Shown piece by piece: positions 14,707 to 22,767 of a DNA stretch of 62,697 bases. This DNA comes from an uncultured Methylococcaceae bacterium. Lineage in GTDB: Bacteria > Pseudomonadota > Gammaproteobacteria > Methylococcales > Methylomonadaceae. Where the stretch lies: positions 1 through 62,697 of the forward strand of contig CAJXMF010000008.1 of NCBI GenBank assembly GCA_913056195.1, given 5' to 3'. Every line of letters begins with the position of its first letter. The stretch's first letter is position 1. The position numbers were made by a program, and so were the translations under genes. The notes beneath the pieces were generated by a model. The model was given only the letters and a program-made list of their open reading frames with translations. It had not been told where the DNA came from and ran no database searches.

Positions 14707-17391
14707 ATGAATAAAAGCTTAAACACCGACATCGCGACCCACACCGACATCGATCCTGAAGAAACACGGGAATGGATTGAGGCGCTGGAATCGGTTATTA
14801 CCAATGAAGGTAAGGAACGCGCAGGTTATCTGATCGAAACACTGGTCAATGCCGCGCGTAAGGCCGGAACCGACATCCCGTTCAGCGCAACGACACCCTA
14901 CATCAATACCATTCCGGTCGATCAGCAGCCTAAATATCCCGGCAAAACCGATATTGAACGCACCATTCGATCCTATATCCGCTGGAATGCGATGATGATG
15001 GTGCTGCGTGCCAACAAACACACCAACGTCGGCGGCCATATCGCCAGTTTCGCCTCGGCCATCACCCTTTATGATGTCGGCCAGAATCATTTCTGGCATG
15101 GTGCCAACGACAATCACGGCGGCGATTTGCTTTTCATTCAGGGCCATTCGGCACCCGGCACCTACGCCCATGCCTTCTTGTTAGGCCGGCTGGACGAAGA
15201 GCAACTGGATAATTTCCGCCAGGAAGTCGGCGGTAATGGCTTATCATCCTATCCGCATCCTTGGCTGATGCCGAATTTCTGGCAATTTCCAACCGTTTCG
15301 ATGGGCTTAGGCCCTATCATGGCCATTTATCAGGCCCGATTCATGCGTTACATGCAAGATCGGGGCATAACGACGACCGAAGGTCGTAAAGTGTGGGCGT
15401 TTTTAGGTGATGGCGAATGTGACGAACCTGAAACATTAGGTGCCATCGGTCTGGCCGGTCGTGAACACCTCGACAATCTGGTCTTTGTCATCAACTGTAA
15501 CCTGCAACGCCTGGATGGCCCGGTACGGGGTAATGGCAAAATCATTCAGGAACTGGAAGGCGTTTTTCGAGGCGCAGGCTGGAATGTCATTAAAGTCATT
15601 TGGGGACGACGATGGGATCCGTTATTGGCGCGCGATAAAGACGGTTTGATTGTAAAACGTATGATGGAATGCGTGGATGGTGATTATCAAACATTCAAAT
15701 CCAAAGATGGCGCCTATGTGCGTGAAAAATTCTTCAATACGCCCGAACTTCAGGCACTGGTTGCCGATTACACCGATCGTGACATCTGGGAATTAAACCG
15801 GGGCGGCCACGATCCGCTCAAAGTTTTTGCCGCCTACAAAGCCGCGGTTGAACATGAAGGTCAGCCGACCGTGATTCTGGCGAAAACCATTAAAGGCTAT
15901 GGCATGGGCGCGTCAGGACAGGCGCAAAACACCAGCCATCAGCAAAAGAAAATGAGCATGGAATCCATTCGTAATATCCGCGACCGCTATCAACTTCCCG
16001 TCAGCGATGAAGAACTGGAAGGCTTGCCTTATCTGAAACTGCCGGAAGATTCCAAAGAACTGGCCTATCTGCGTCAACGCCGGGTTGATTTAGATGGTTA
16101 TCTTCCGGCCCGACGTGAAAAAGCCTACCCGCTTGAAATTCCGCCGCTGGAAACCTTTAAAGCGATGCTGGAAGGCCCGGGAGAAGGTCACGAAATCTCG
16201 ACGACCATGGCATTTGTCCGCATCCTCAACCAGCTGACTAAGGATAAACAAATCGGTAAACGGGTGGTGCCCATCGTACCGGATGAATCGCGAACGTTTG
16301 GCATGGAAAGTATGTTCCGTCAGCTTGGTATCTGGTCTCATGTCGGTCAGCTTTATACCCCGCAAGACGCCGAACAATTGCTGTTTTACAAAGAAGACCA
16401 GCATGGTCAGGTTTTGCAGGAAGGCATTAACGAAGCCGGCGGCTTATGTGATTTTATTGCCGCAGGGACAGCCTACTCCACCCACGGCGTACCGATGATT
16501 CCGTTCTTCATCTATTACTCCATGTTTGGCTTTCAACGTGTCGGTGATTTAATCTGGGCCGCTGCGGATCAACGCACACGAGGCTTTCTGCTGGGCGGAA
16601 CGGCTGGACGCACCACCCTGAACGGTGAAGGTCTACAACATGAAGATGGCCATAGTCATTTAATGTCCGCTACAGTCCCCAACTGTTACAGCTACGACCC
16701 CACCTTTGCTTATGAACTGGCCGTCATTATTCATCACGGTCTGCAACGCATGTATGTTGATCAGGAAGATGTGTTCTATTACATCACCCTGATGAATGAA
16801 AATTATGAACACCCCTCCATGCCTGAAGGTGTCCACGACGATATTTTGAAAGGCATGTATCTGTTCAAAAAAGGTGGCGGTATTCGCAGTAACAAGCCGC
16901 GCGTTCAATTGCTGGGCTCGGGCACCATTTTCTGTGAAGCAATTAAAGCGGCCGATTTGTTACGCGAAGACTGGGGCGTTGAAGCCGATTTATGGAGCTG
17001 TCCAAGCTTTACCCAACTGGCACGCGATGGTCAGGCCTGTGAACGCTGGAACCGCCTGCACCCCACGGAAAAACCGCGTCAGCCACATGTCAGCCACTGT
17101 CTTGAAAAAGCCAAAGGTCCGGTTGTTGCGGCGACCGACTATATGCGTCTGTTTGCCGAACAGATAAGGCCGCTTATCAAGCAACCTTATCGAGTACTGG
17201 GCACAGATGGTTTTGGCCGCTCCGACACGCGTGAAAACCTGCGTAAATTCTTTGAAGTCGATCGTTATCATATCGCAGTCGCTGCGCTTTACAGCCTGGT
17301 TGAACAAGACGAATTGGAGGCAAACACCATAGAGGTCGCACTGGCAAAATATAATATCGACACGGACGCTCAGTCGCCGTGGTTAAAATAA
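14707..17391 (+). CDS. aceE: Pyruvate dehydrogenase E1 component (homodimeric)
   Basis: 894 residues, the length of the single-chain E1 of gammaproteobacteria. The thiamine diphosphate motif starts at GDGE (residues 234-237) and runs through a later NCNLQRLDG. The N-terminal NKHTNVGGHIASFASAITLYDVG segment and C-terminal TDGFGRSDTRENLRKFFEVD are typical. It decarboxylates pyruvate and acetylates the lipoyl group of AceF in the cytoplasm. It is the first gene of aceE-aceF-lpd-rpe. I saw no PdhR-like operator in the 139 bp upstream. Confidence 0.97.
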   Translation: MNKSLNTDIATHTDIDPEETREWIEALESVITNEGKERAGYLIETLVNAARKAGTDIPFSATTPYINTIPVDQQPKYPGKTDIERTIRSYIRWNAMMMVLRANKHTNVGGHIASFASAITLYDVGQNHFWHGANDNHGGDLLFIQGHSAPGTYAHAFLLGRLDEEQLDNFRQEVGGNGLSSYPHPWLMPNFWQFPTVSMGLGPIMAIYQARFMRYMQDRGITTTEGRKVWAFLGDGECDEPETLGAIGLAGREHLDNLVFVINCNLQRLDGPVRGNGKIIQELEGVFRGAGWNVIKVIWGRRWDPLLARDKDGLIVKRMMECVDGDYQTFKSKDGAYVREKFFNTPELQALVADYTDRDIWELNRGGHDPLKVFAAYKAAVEHEGQPTVILAKTIKGYGMGASGQAQNTSHQQKKMSMESIRNIRDRYQLPVSDEELEGLPYLKLPEDSKELAYLRQRRVDLDGYLPARREKAYPLEIPPLETFKAMLEGPGEGHEISTTMAFVRILNQLTKDKQIGKRVVPIVPDESRTFGMESMFRQLGIWSHVGQLYTPQDAEQLLFYKEDQHGQVLQEGINEAGGLCDFIAAGTAYSTHGVPMIPFFIYYSMFGFQRVGDLIWAAADQRTRGFLLGGTAGRTTLNGEGLQHEDGHSHLMSATVPNCYSYDPTFAYELAVIIHHGLQRMYVDQEDVFYYITLMNENYEHPSMPEGVHDDILKGMYLFKKGGGIRSNKPRVQLLGSGTIFCEAIKAADLLREDWGVEADLWSCPSFTQLARDGQACERWNRLHPTEKPRQPHVSHCLEKAKGPVVAATDYMRLFAEQIRPLIKQPYRVLGTDGFGRSDTRENLRKFFEVDRYHIAVAALYSLVEQDELEANTIEVALAKYNIDTDAQSPWLK

Positions 17392-17402
17392 AGGAAGGTT
17401 AT

Positions 17403-18704
17403 ATGGCAACACAAGACATTAAAGTGCCCGACCTGGGTAACGTTGATAATATTGACGTGATCGAGGTTCTGGTGCATCCCGGTGACAAGGTCGAACTGGA
17501 ACAAACACTTGCCGTTCTGGAAACCGACAAAGCTACCATGGATCTACCGGCCAGCGCCGCGGGTGAAGTAGAACAAGTCCATATTAAGGTAGGCGACAAG
17601 GTCAGTGAAGGGTCACTGGTGGTTACACTGAACAGCAGTGAGGCCAGCAGCCCACAGCCTGAAGAAAAAGCCAAAGTTGACGTTGAAGCACCTGAAAATC
17701 AGCCGCCTGAAACGCCTGCGGCGACCGTGGCTGAGCCTGTAGAAACCGTGGCAGCAACACAGCCGGCAAGCGACCGTCCGCCTTTGACACCGATGAGCAA
17801 TGCGGCGCATAAAATTCATGCGACACCGAGTGTACGCCTGTTTGCACGTGAACTCGGTGTCGATATTCATCAAATTCCCGAAGGTAGTGGTCGCAAGGGG
17901 CGCATTTTAAAAGACGATATTAAAAAATTCGTTAAAAGCCTGATTCAATCCGGCAATGCACAAACCGGCGCCGGGATTCCACCAATTCCGGCCGTTGATT
18001 TCAGCCAGTTTGGTGAAACGGAAGAAAAGCCCTTAAGTAAAATTAAAAAAATGACCGGGCAAAACATGACGCGGGTGTGGCTGAACGTGCCGATGGTCAC
18101 CTACCATGATGAAGTTGACATCACCGAGTTGGAGGCTTTTCGGAAAGCGACCAATGCGGACAAAAACAATGACATCCGGCTAACCGCGCTGGTTTTCATT
18201 ATGAAAGCGCTGGTGGCGGCGATGAAACAATTCCCGGCCTTTAACAGCTCGCTTTCTGCCGACGGCGAAAACCTCATTTTCAAACACTATTTCCATATTG
18301 GTATCGCCGTCGATACGCCGAATGGTCTGGTGGTGCCGGTGATTCGTGATGTCGATCAAAAAGGTATTTTCCAATTATCCGAAGAACTGGGCGAAAAAAG
18401 CGCACTTGCCCGCAAAGGCCGACTACTGCCACAAGACATGCAAGGTGGCTGCATGACTATTTCCAGCCTGGGCGGCATTGGCGGCACCGCCTTCACGCCG
18501 ATCGTCAATGCCCCGGAAGTCGCTATTTTGGGGGTAACCCGCGCTAAAATGCAGCCGGTCTGGGATGGTGAACAGTTTATTCCACGATTAATGCTGCCAC
18601 TTGATCTGAGCTATGATCACCGTGTCATTGATGGTGCTGAGGGCGCACGCTTCATGGAAGCGGTTAAATCCTATCTCGGCGATATTCGCCGTTTAATTCT
18701 TTAA
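17403..18704 (+). CDS. aceF: Dihydrolipoamide acetyltransferase, E2 of pyruvate dehydrogenase
   Basis: 433 residues from the ATG at 17403, chosen because AAGGAAGG lies just upstream; an in-frame GTG at 17379 inside the end of aceE is less likely. There is one lipoyl domain (Lys43 in ETDKATMDLP), an Ala/Pro/Glu-rich linker, a peripheral-subunit-binding domain (ATPSVRLFARELGVD, about 138-175), and the catalytic domain ending with SYDHRVIDGAEGARF (active-site His). E. coli has three lipoyl domains; a single one is common in other bacteria. It transfers the acetyl group to CoA and forms the core of the complex. Confidence 0.96.
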   Translation: MATQDIKVPDLGNVDNIDVIEVLVHPGDKVELEQTLAVLETDKATMDLPASAAGEVEQVHIKVGDKVSEGSLVVTLNSSEASSPQPEEKAKVDVEAPENQPPETPAATVAEPVETVAATQPASDRPPLTPMSNAAHKIHATPSVRLFARELGVDIHQIPEGSGRKGRILKDDIKKFVKSLIQSGNAQTGAGIPPIPAVDFSQFGETEEKPLSKIKKMTGQNMTRVWLNVPMVTYHDEVDITELEAFRKATNADKNNDIRLTALVFIMKALVAAMKQFPAFNSSLSADGENLIFKHYFHIGIAVDTPNGLVVPVIRDVDQKGIFQLSEELGEKSALARKGRLLPQDMQGGCMTISSLGGIGGTAFTPIVNAPEVAILGVTRAKMQPVWDGEQFIPRLMLPLDLSYDHRVIDGAEGARFMEAVKSYLGDIRRLIL

Positions 18705-18719
18705 ATAAGGAGTCAGCGT

Positions 18720-20141
18720 ATGTCTGCTAATTCACCCCTTAACGCAGAAGTTCTGGTACTGGGCGGAGGCCCGGGGGGCTACACGGCCGCCTTTCGTGCC
18801 GCTGACTTGGGTAAACAGGTCGTCCTGGTCGAGAAGTATCCAGTCTTAGGCGGTGTTTGCCTGAATGTCGGCTGTATTCCATCAAAAGCCCTGCTGCATA
18901 TCGCACAAGTCATTCATGAAGCCGATGAAATGGCCTCACATGGTGTTAGTTTTGGCAAGCCCCAAATAGACCTGGATAAAATCCGCCACTTTAAAAAAAG
19001 CGTCATCAAAACCTTGAATCAGGGCCTGGACGGTCTGGTCAAGCAACGCAAGATCACCCGCTTGCAAGGCACGGGTCAATTTACATCGGCCAATACACTC
19101 GACCTCAGTACCGAAGATGGCGTCCAAACCATTACCTTTGAAAATGCGATTATCGCCGCCGGCTCCAGCCCAACCCAGATTCCGGTTTTTCCAAATGATG
19201 ACCCGCGGCTGATGGATTCCACCGACGCCTTGGCGTTGGAAGATATACCCGAAAAACTGCTGATTGTCGGTGGTGGTATTATTGGTCTTGAAATGGCTAC
19301 CGTATATCACGCGCTTGGCTCCAAAATCAGTATCGTAGAATTGATGCCGCAAATCATCCCCGGATGTGATAAAGATCTGGTATTGCCGCTGCAAAAACGC
19401 ATCAAAAAACAGTACGACAACATCTGGCTTAAAACCAGGGTCAGTGCTATCGAGCCGACCGATGCCGGCCTTAAAGTCAGCTTTGATGGCGATAAAGCAC
19501 CGCAATCTGACGTCTTCGATAAAGTTCTGGTCGCCGTCGGTCGCAGGCCGAACGGACTTAAAATCGGTGCCGATAAAGCCGGTATCAAGGTTGATGAAGC
19601 CGGCTTTATTGCAGTTGACAAGCAGCAACGCACCAATATCCCACATATTTTTGCCATCGGCGATATTGTTGGCAATCCGATGCTGGCACACAAAGCCTCA
19701 CACGAAGGCAAAGTCGCCGCCGAAGTCATCGCCGGCCAGAAATCCGCTTTCGAAGCCTTGACCATTCCTTCCGTGGCTTATACCGACCCTGAAATCGCGT
19801 GGATGGGCATGACCGAAAATGAGGCGAAAGAACACGGTATTGTTTATGAAAAAGGTGCTTTCCCGTGGGCTGCCAGTGGCCGTGCATTAAGCCTGGGTCG
19901 CAATGAAGGCCTCACTAAAGTATTATGTGATAAAGAAACGGGTCGTATCATCGGCACCGGTATGGTCGGTCCGAATGCCGGCGAATTAATTTCCGAAGCG
20001 ACACTGGCGCTGGAGATGGGCGCAGATGCAGAAGACATCGGCTTAACGATTCATCCGCACCCAACGCTGTCAGAAACCTTCGCCTTTGCGGCGGAAATGA
20101 TTTCAGGCAGCATCACCGATCTTTACATCAAGAAAAAATAA
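18720..20141 (+). CDS. lpdA: Dihydrolipoamide dehydrogenase, E3 component
   Basis: 473 residues. The FAD motif is GGGPGGYTAAFRAADLG, the redox-active disulfide lies in GGVCLNVGCIPSKALLH (Cys47 and Cys52), the NAD motif is GGGIIGLEMATVYHALGS, and the C-terminal interface has HPHPTLSE with the active-site His. It reoxidises the dihydrolipoyl group of AceF using NAD+. AAGGAG lies 8 bases before the ATG, 15 bp after aceF. It may also serve 2-oxoglutarate dehydrogenase or glycine cleavage. Confidence 0.97.
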   Translation: MSANSPLNAEVLVLGGGPGGYTAAFRAADLGKQVVLVEKYPVLGGVCLNVGCIPSKALLHIAQVIHEADEMASHGVSFGKPQIDLDKIRHFKKSVIKTLNQGLDGLVKQRKITRLQGTGQFTSANTLDLSTEDGVQTITFENAIIAAGSSPTQIPVFPNDDPRLMDSTDALALEDIPEKLLIVGGGIIGLEMATVYHALGSKISIVELMPQIIPGCDKDLVLPLQKRIKKQYDNIWLKTRVSAIEPTDAGLKVSFDGDKAPQSDVFDKVLVAVGRRPNGLKIGADKAGIKVDEAGFIAVDKQQRTNIPHIFAIGDIVGNPMLAHKASHEGKVAAEVIAGQKSAFEALTIPSVAYTDPEIAWMGMTENEAKEHGIVYEKGAFPWAASGRALSLGRNEGLTKVLCDKETGRIIGTGMVGPNAGELISEATLALEMGADAEDIGLTIHPHPTLSETFAFAAEMISGSITDLYIKKK

Positions 20142-20177
20142 TGCATACTGATTTTTCTAACTCTCAAGGAGAACAAA

Positions 20178-20849
20178 ATGACTGAAAACTGGATTGCCCC
20201 ATCAATTTTATCGGCTGACTTTGCCCGTTTAGGCGAAGAAGTTGATAATGTTCTGGCCGCTGGCGCGGATGTTGTTCATTTCGACGTTATGGACAACCAC
20301 TTCGTCCCGAATCTGACCATTGGCCCTTTGGTTTGTGATGCGCTGAGAAAACACGGCGTCACCGCACCCATCGACGTGCATTTAATGATCGAACCGGTAG
20401 ACCGTATCATCCCTGATTTTGCCAAAGCCGGCGCAAGCTTTATCACCTTCCATCCGGAAGCCTCTGTCCATATTGACAGAACATTACAATTAATCAAGGA
20501 CAATGGCTGTAAAGCCGGTCTGGTATTCAACCCGGGCACGCCACTCGATTATCTGGACTATGTTATGGACAAACTGGACATGATTCTGTTGATGTCAGTC
20601 AACCCCGGCTTCGGCGGCCAGTCCTTCATTCCATCGGCATTGGATAAACTGCGTCAGGTCAGACAACGTATCGACGACAGTGGCCTGGATATTCGTCTTG
20701 AAATTGACGGCGGCGTAAAGGTCGATAATATCCGCGCCATTAAAGAAGCCGGCGCCGACACCTTTGTCGCCGGTTCTGCCATTTTTAGCCAGTCTGACTA
20801 CAAACAAGTTATCGACGATATGCGTGCTGAAATCGCCAAAGCGGGATAA
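20178..20849 (+). CDS. rpe: Ribulose-phosphate 3-epimerase
   Basis: 223 residues, full length. It has [16 protein letters not shown], the metal-site segment [45 protein letters not shown] and [11 protein letters not shown], all standard for the family's TIM barrel. It interconverts ribulose 5-phosphate and xylulose 5-phosphate, needed in the pentose phosphate and (in type I methanotrophs) ribulose monophosphate pathways. AAGGAGAA precedes the ATG. It follows lpd by 36 bp and could be on the pdh transcript. Confidence 0.96.
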   Translation: MTENWIAPSILSADFARLGEEVDNVLAAGADVVHFDVMDNHFVPNLTIGPLVCDALRKHGVTAPIDVHLMIEPVDRIIPDFAKAGASFITFHPEASVHIDRTLQLIKDNGCKAGLVFNPGTPLDYLDYVMDKLDMILLMSVNPGFGGQSFIPSALDKLRQVRQRIDDSGLDIRLEIDGGVKVDNIRAIKEAGADTFVAGSAIFSQSDYKQVIDDMRAEIAKAG

Positions 20850-21159
20850 TTCTTCACTATCCCAGCCCGTATTCTCATGTATAGCGTGAGAATACGGTTA
20901 TGGCACGGGGCTGAAGTAACGGATAATTTATCGGGCTAAACACGCCGCCCTACCCTCCCTACCCGCCGATCATCATCGCTGCTCACAGTGTTTGATGCGG
21001 CTTTTAAAGCCTTGTCACGGCTAAACCAACTGTCACGGAATTTACAGGGTAAACGCATTAAATAATTAGTTAAATAAAATCAATGTGTTATGGATTATGC
21101 AATTTGCACATCAGCTCTGACGCCCATGCTAAACGGCGTGTTTTTTACGTCCGCTTTAG
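20850..21159. other. Non-coding stretch after rpe
   Basis: 310 bp with no supported gene. It begins with a long hairpin (listed separately). Further along are a short direct repeat (TGTCACGG, twice within 25 bp) and an AT-rich part. I see no RNA gene or riboswitch pattern. Confidence 0.5.
20867..20897 (+). terminator. 11-bp hairpin downstream of rpe
   Basis: CCGTATTCTCA and TGAGAATACGG form a perfect 11-bp stem around a 9-nt loop, 17 bp after the rpe stop. No U-tract follows, so it may be a processing or stabilising structure rather than a strong intrinsic terminator. Confidence 0.5.
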
Positions 21160-21402
21160 CTACTTATTAGCACTTTTTTGGTGTGACACATACTCATCGA
21201 GTAATTGCCGAATTATTTTTTGGTATTGCATGTGATGTTTTTTTGCAGTGTCTTTAAAATAGGCAACACTCTCAGAACTAAGCGAGATTGTGACTTTAGT
21301 GTTTTATTGTTTATGTGCAAGCTCTTCAGGTGATGGCAGAAAATCAGGTATTAACTTTAAATCACCGATTGGCTCGTTACTATATTGAATTGTTTTGCTC
21401 AT
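21160..21402 (-). pseudogene. brnA: BrnA-type (CopG/ribbon-helix-helix) antitoxin, nonsense mutation
   Basis: Reading from the ATG at 21402 gives 32 codons (MSKTIQYSNEPIGDLKL ... EELAHKQ), a TAA at 21304-21306, then 47 codons in the same frame that include VTISLSSESVAYFKDTAKKH and IIRQLLDEYVSH before a TAG. The second part is the DNA-binding ribbon-helix-helix of this antitoxin family. The single in-frame TAA (where a Glu or Gln codon is expected) splits it. The start overlaps the end of the broken toxin gene, the usual brnT-brnA order. No SD-supported restart is visible after the stop. Confidence 0.75.
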
Positions 21403-21512
21403 AGATCTTTTTACCTTTGCGCCAATAATCTGCATCGAATATACGGATGCAACCAGACCGATAAGTAAACCGAACACTGAGAATGCCGCTGCCTTGCTCG
21501 TTTAAACCAAAA

Positions 21513-21518
21513 CAATAA
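21513..21518. repeat. Target-site duplication, left copy (CAATAA)
   Basis: The 6-bp sequence CAATAA directly precedes the element and recurs directly after it at 21675-21680. This is the footprint of transposase-mediated insertion into the brnT-like gene. Confidence 0.85.
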
Positions 21519-21674
21519 TGTAACTACTCAGCGTAAATTCATCTGTGGGCATAGGCTGTTGATTTATCAGGCTTCTGCAACAGGACGTTGCAGCAGAGCT
21601 TACAGGGACGTATTTACGCGTCCTTATAAATCAATAGCCTATGCCTTCAGCCCCAAACACGCTGAGTAGTTACA
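21519..21674. mobile_element. 156-bp MITE-like non-autonomous element
   Basis: Terminal inverted repeats are perfect over 16 bp (TGTAACTACTCAGCGT at the left, its reverse complement at the right). Inside them a 19-bp inverted repeat (21549-21567 against 21626-21644) has one mismatch, and the centre holds two small hairpins (CTGCAAC/GTTGCAG and GGACG/CGTCC). There is no coding sequence, so movement would need a transposase encoded elsewhere. CAATAA duplications flank it. TGTAAC-type ends and a 6-bp duplication do not point to a transposase family I can name with confidence. Confidence 0.85.
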
Positions 21675-21680
21675 CAATAA
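21675..21680. repeat. Target-site duplication, right copy (CAATAA)
   Basis: Second copy of the 6-bp duplication flanking the MITE-like element, identical to the copy at 21513-21518. The two copies being unchanged suggests a fairly recent insertion. Confidence 0.85.
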
Positions 21681-21998
21681 TATCGTTTTTAATTTTGGCT
21701 GTGCTCTAAATCTTCTGCGATATCACGGTTTGTATCAAGGAAAGCATGTTGTGCTTCATAGAATGTAACACCATGTTTTCGTTGATTTTCTAGATTTTTT
21801 GTCTCATCCCATTGGAAGTCCTGTTCACTCATAGGATAAATACAGCACCGATATGGCTAAATAGACATACTTTTGTTTTTATGGGTGCTAATGCCCGAGT
21901 TGACAGGCGAATTTGCCCTGACGGAATTTTCTCTGATCCATCAAGAGAACAACAATTCTGGTATAGTAATAGAATTTTTGAGCCTTTATTTAAGTAAT

Positions 21999-22763
21999 AT
22001 GAGTATTTTGATCAAAACAGCGGACGAAATCGAAAAAATGCGGGTGGCCGGAAAACTGGCAGCAGAAGTTCTGGAGATGATTGAACCTTATGTTGTCGCT
22101 GGCGTAACGACGAATGAACTCGACCGCTTGTGTCATGATTATATTGTCAATGAGCAGCAGGCCATTCCGGCACCACTGAATTATCGCGGTTTTCCGAAAT
22201 CGATTTGCACCTCCATTAACAATCAAATATGTCATGGCATTCCCAGTGACAAGAAGTTAAAAAATGGCGATATCGTCAATATTGATATTACTGTCATTAA
22301 AGACGGTTATCATGGCGATACCAGTAAGATGTTTTGCGTAGGCAAAGTCGCACCCCATGCCCAACGCTTGGTTGACGTAACACGCGAAGCCATGTTTTTA
22401 GGCATTGAGCAGGTCAAACCCGGTATCACGCTAGGCGATATCGGTCACGCGATTCAAACTCATGCCGAAAAGAATCGCTATTCTGTCGTGCGTGAATTTT
22501 GTGGCCACGGTATTGGCAAGAATTTTCATGAAGACCCGCACGTGATGCATTTTGGTAATCCCGGTGAAGGCATGGTGATTGAAGCCGGTATGATTTTTAC
22601 CATTGAGCCGATGTTGAATATCGGCAAACGCCACATGAAAGTTCTAAAAGACGGCTGGACGGCAGTGACCAAAGACCGCAGCCTGTCGGCCCAATGGGAA
22701 CATACGATTCTCGTCACCGATACCGGCCATGAAATTTTGACATTACGTCAGGAAGAACGTTAA
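21999..22763 (+). CDS. map: Methionine aminopeptidase, type I
   Basis: 254 residues from the ATG at 21999. A longer frame from 21873 adds 42 residues that do not resemble the family and is rejected. Metal ligands are visible: two Asp in NIDITVIKDGYHGDTSKMF, His in EFCGHGIGKNFHEDP, and Glu in FTIEPM and QWEHT. It removes the initiator Met from nascent proteins in the cytoplasm. The gene is followed 4 bp later by glnD. The ribosome site (TAAG) is weak. Confidence 0.95.
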   Translation: MSILIKTADEIEKMRVAGKLAAEVLEMIEPYVVAGVTTNELDRLCHDYIVNEQQAIPAPLNYRGFPKSICTSINNQICHGIPSDKKLKNGDIVNIDITVIKDGYHGDTSKMFCVGKVAPHAQRLVDVTREAMFLGIEQVKPGITLGDIGHAIQTHAEKNRYSVVREFCGHGIGKNFHEDPHVMHFGNPGEGMVIEAGMIFTIEPMLNIGKRHMKVLKDGWTAVTKDRSLSAQWEHTILVTDTGHEILTLRQEER

Positions 22764-22767
22764 TTCA

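Larger units (their letters stand above)
21380..21832 (-). pseudogene. brnT: BrnT-type toxin gene, interrupted by a MITE
   Basis: The minus strand from 21832 encodes DFQWDETKNLENQRKHGVTF ... IAEDLEHSQN, then a TAA (21689-21691) and KRYYC. The 156-bp element splits the gene there. After it the frame resumes as FGLNEQGSGILSVRFTYRSG, CIRIFDADYWRKGKKIYEQN and a stop at 21380-21382. Removing the element and one copy of its 6-bp target repeat joins the halves exactly in frame. The sequence fits the BrnT ribonuclease family (WDxxKNxxNxxKHGVxF, RxxYExN). It carries both an insertion and a nonsense mutation and cannot be functional. Confidence 0.8.

Noticed and set aside
18936-19691. Long minus-strand ORF opposite lpdA (251 codons)
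   Set aside because: It lies entirely inside a certain gene, has no ribosome site and shows low-complexity shadow composition.
21812-21997. Plus-strand 61-codon ORF before map
   Set aside because: It overlaps the brnT-like start region and map leader, with no ribosome site or family resemblance.
21873-21998. N-terminal extension of map (42 extra codons)
   Set aside because: The extra residues do not resemble the family, and the standard N-terminus MSILIKTADEIEKM begins at 21999.
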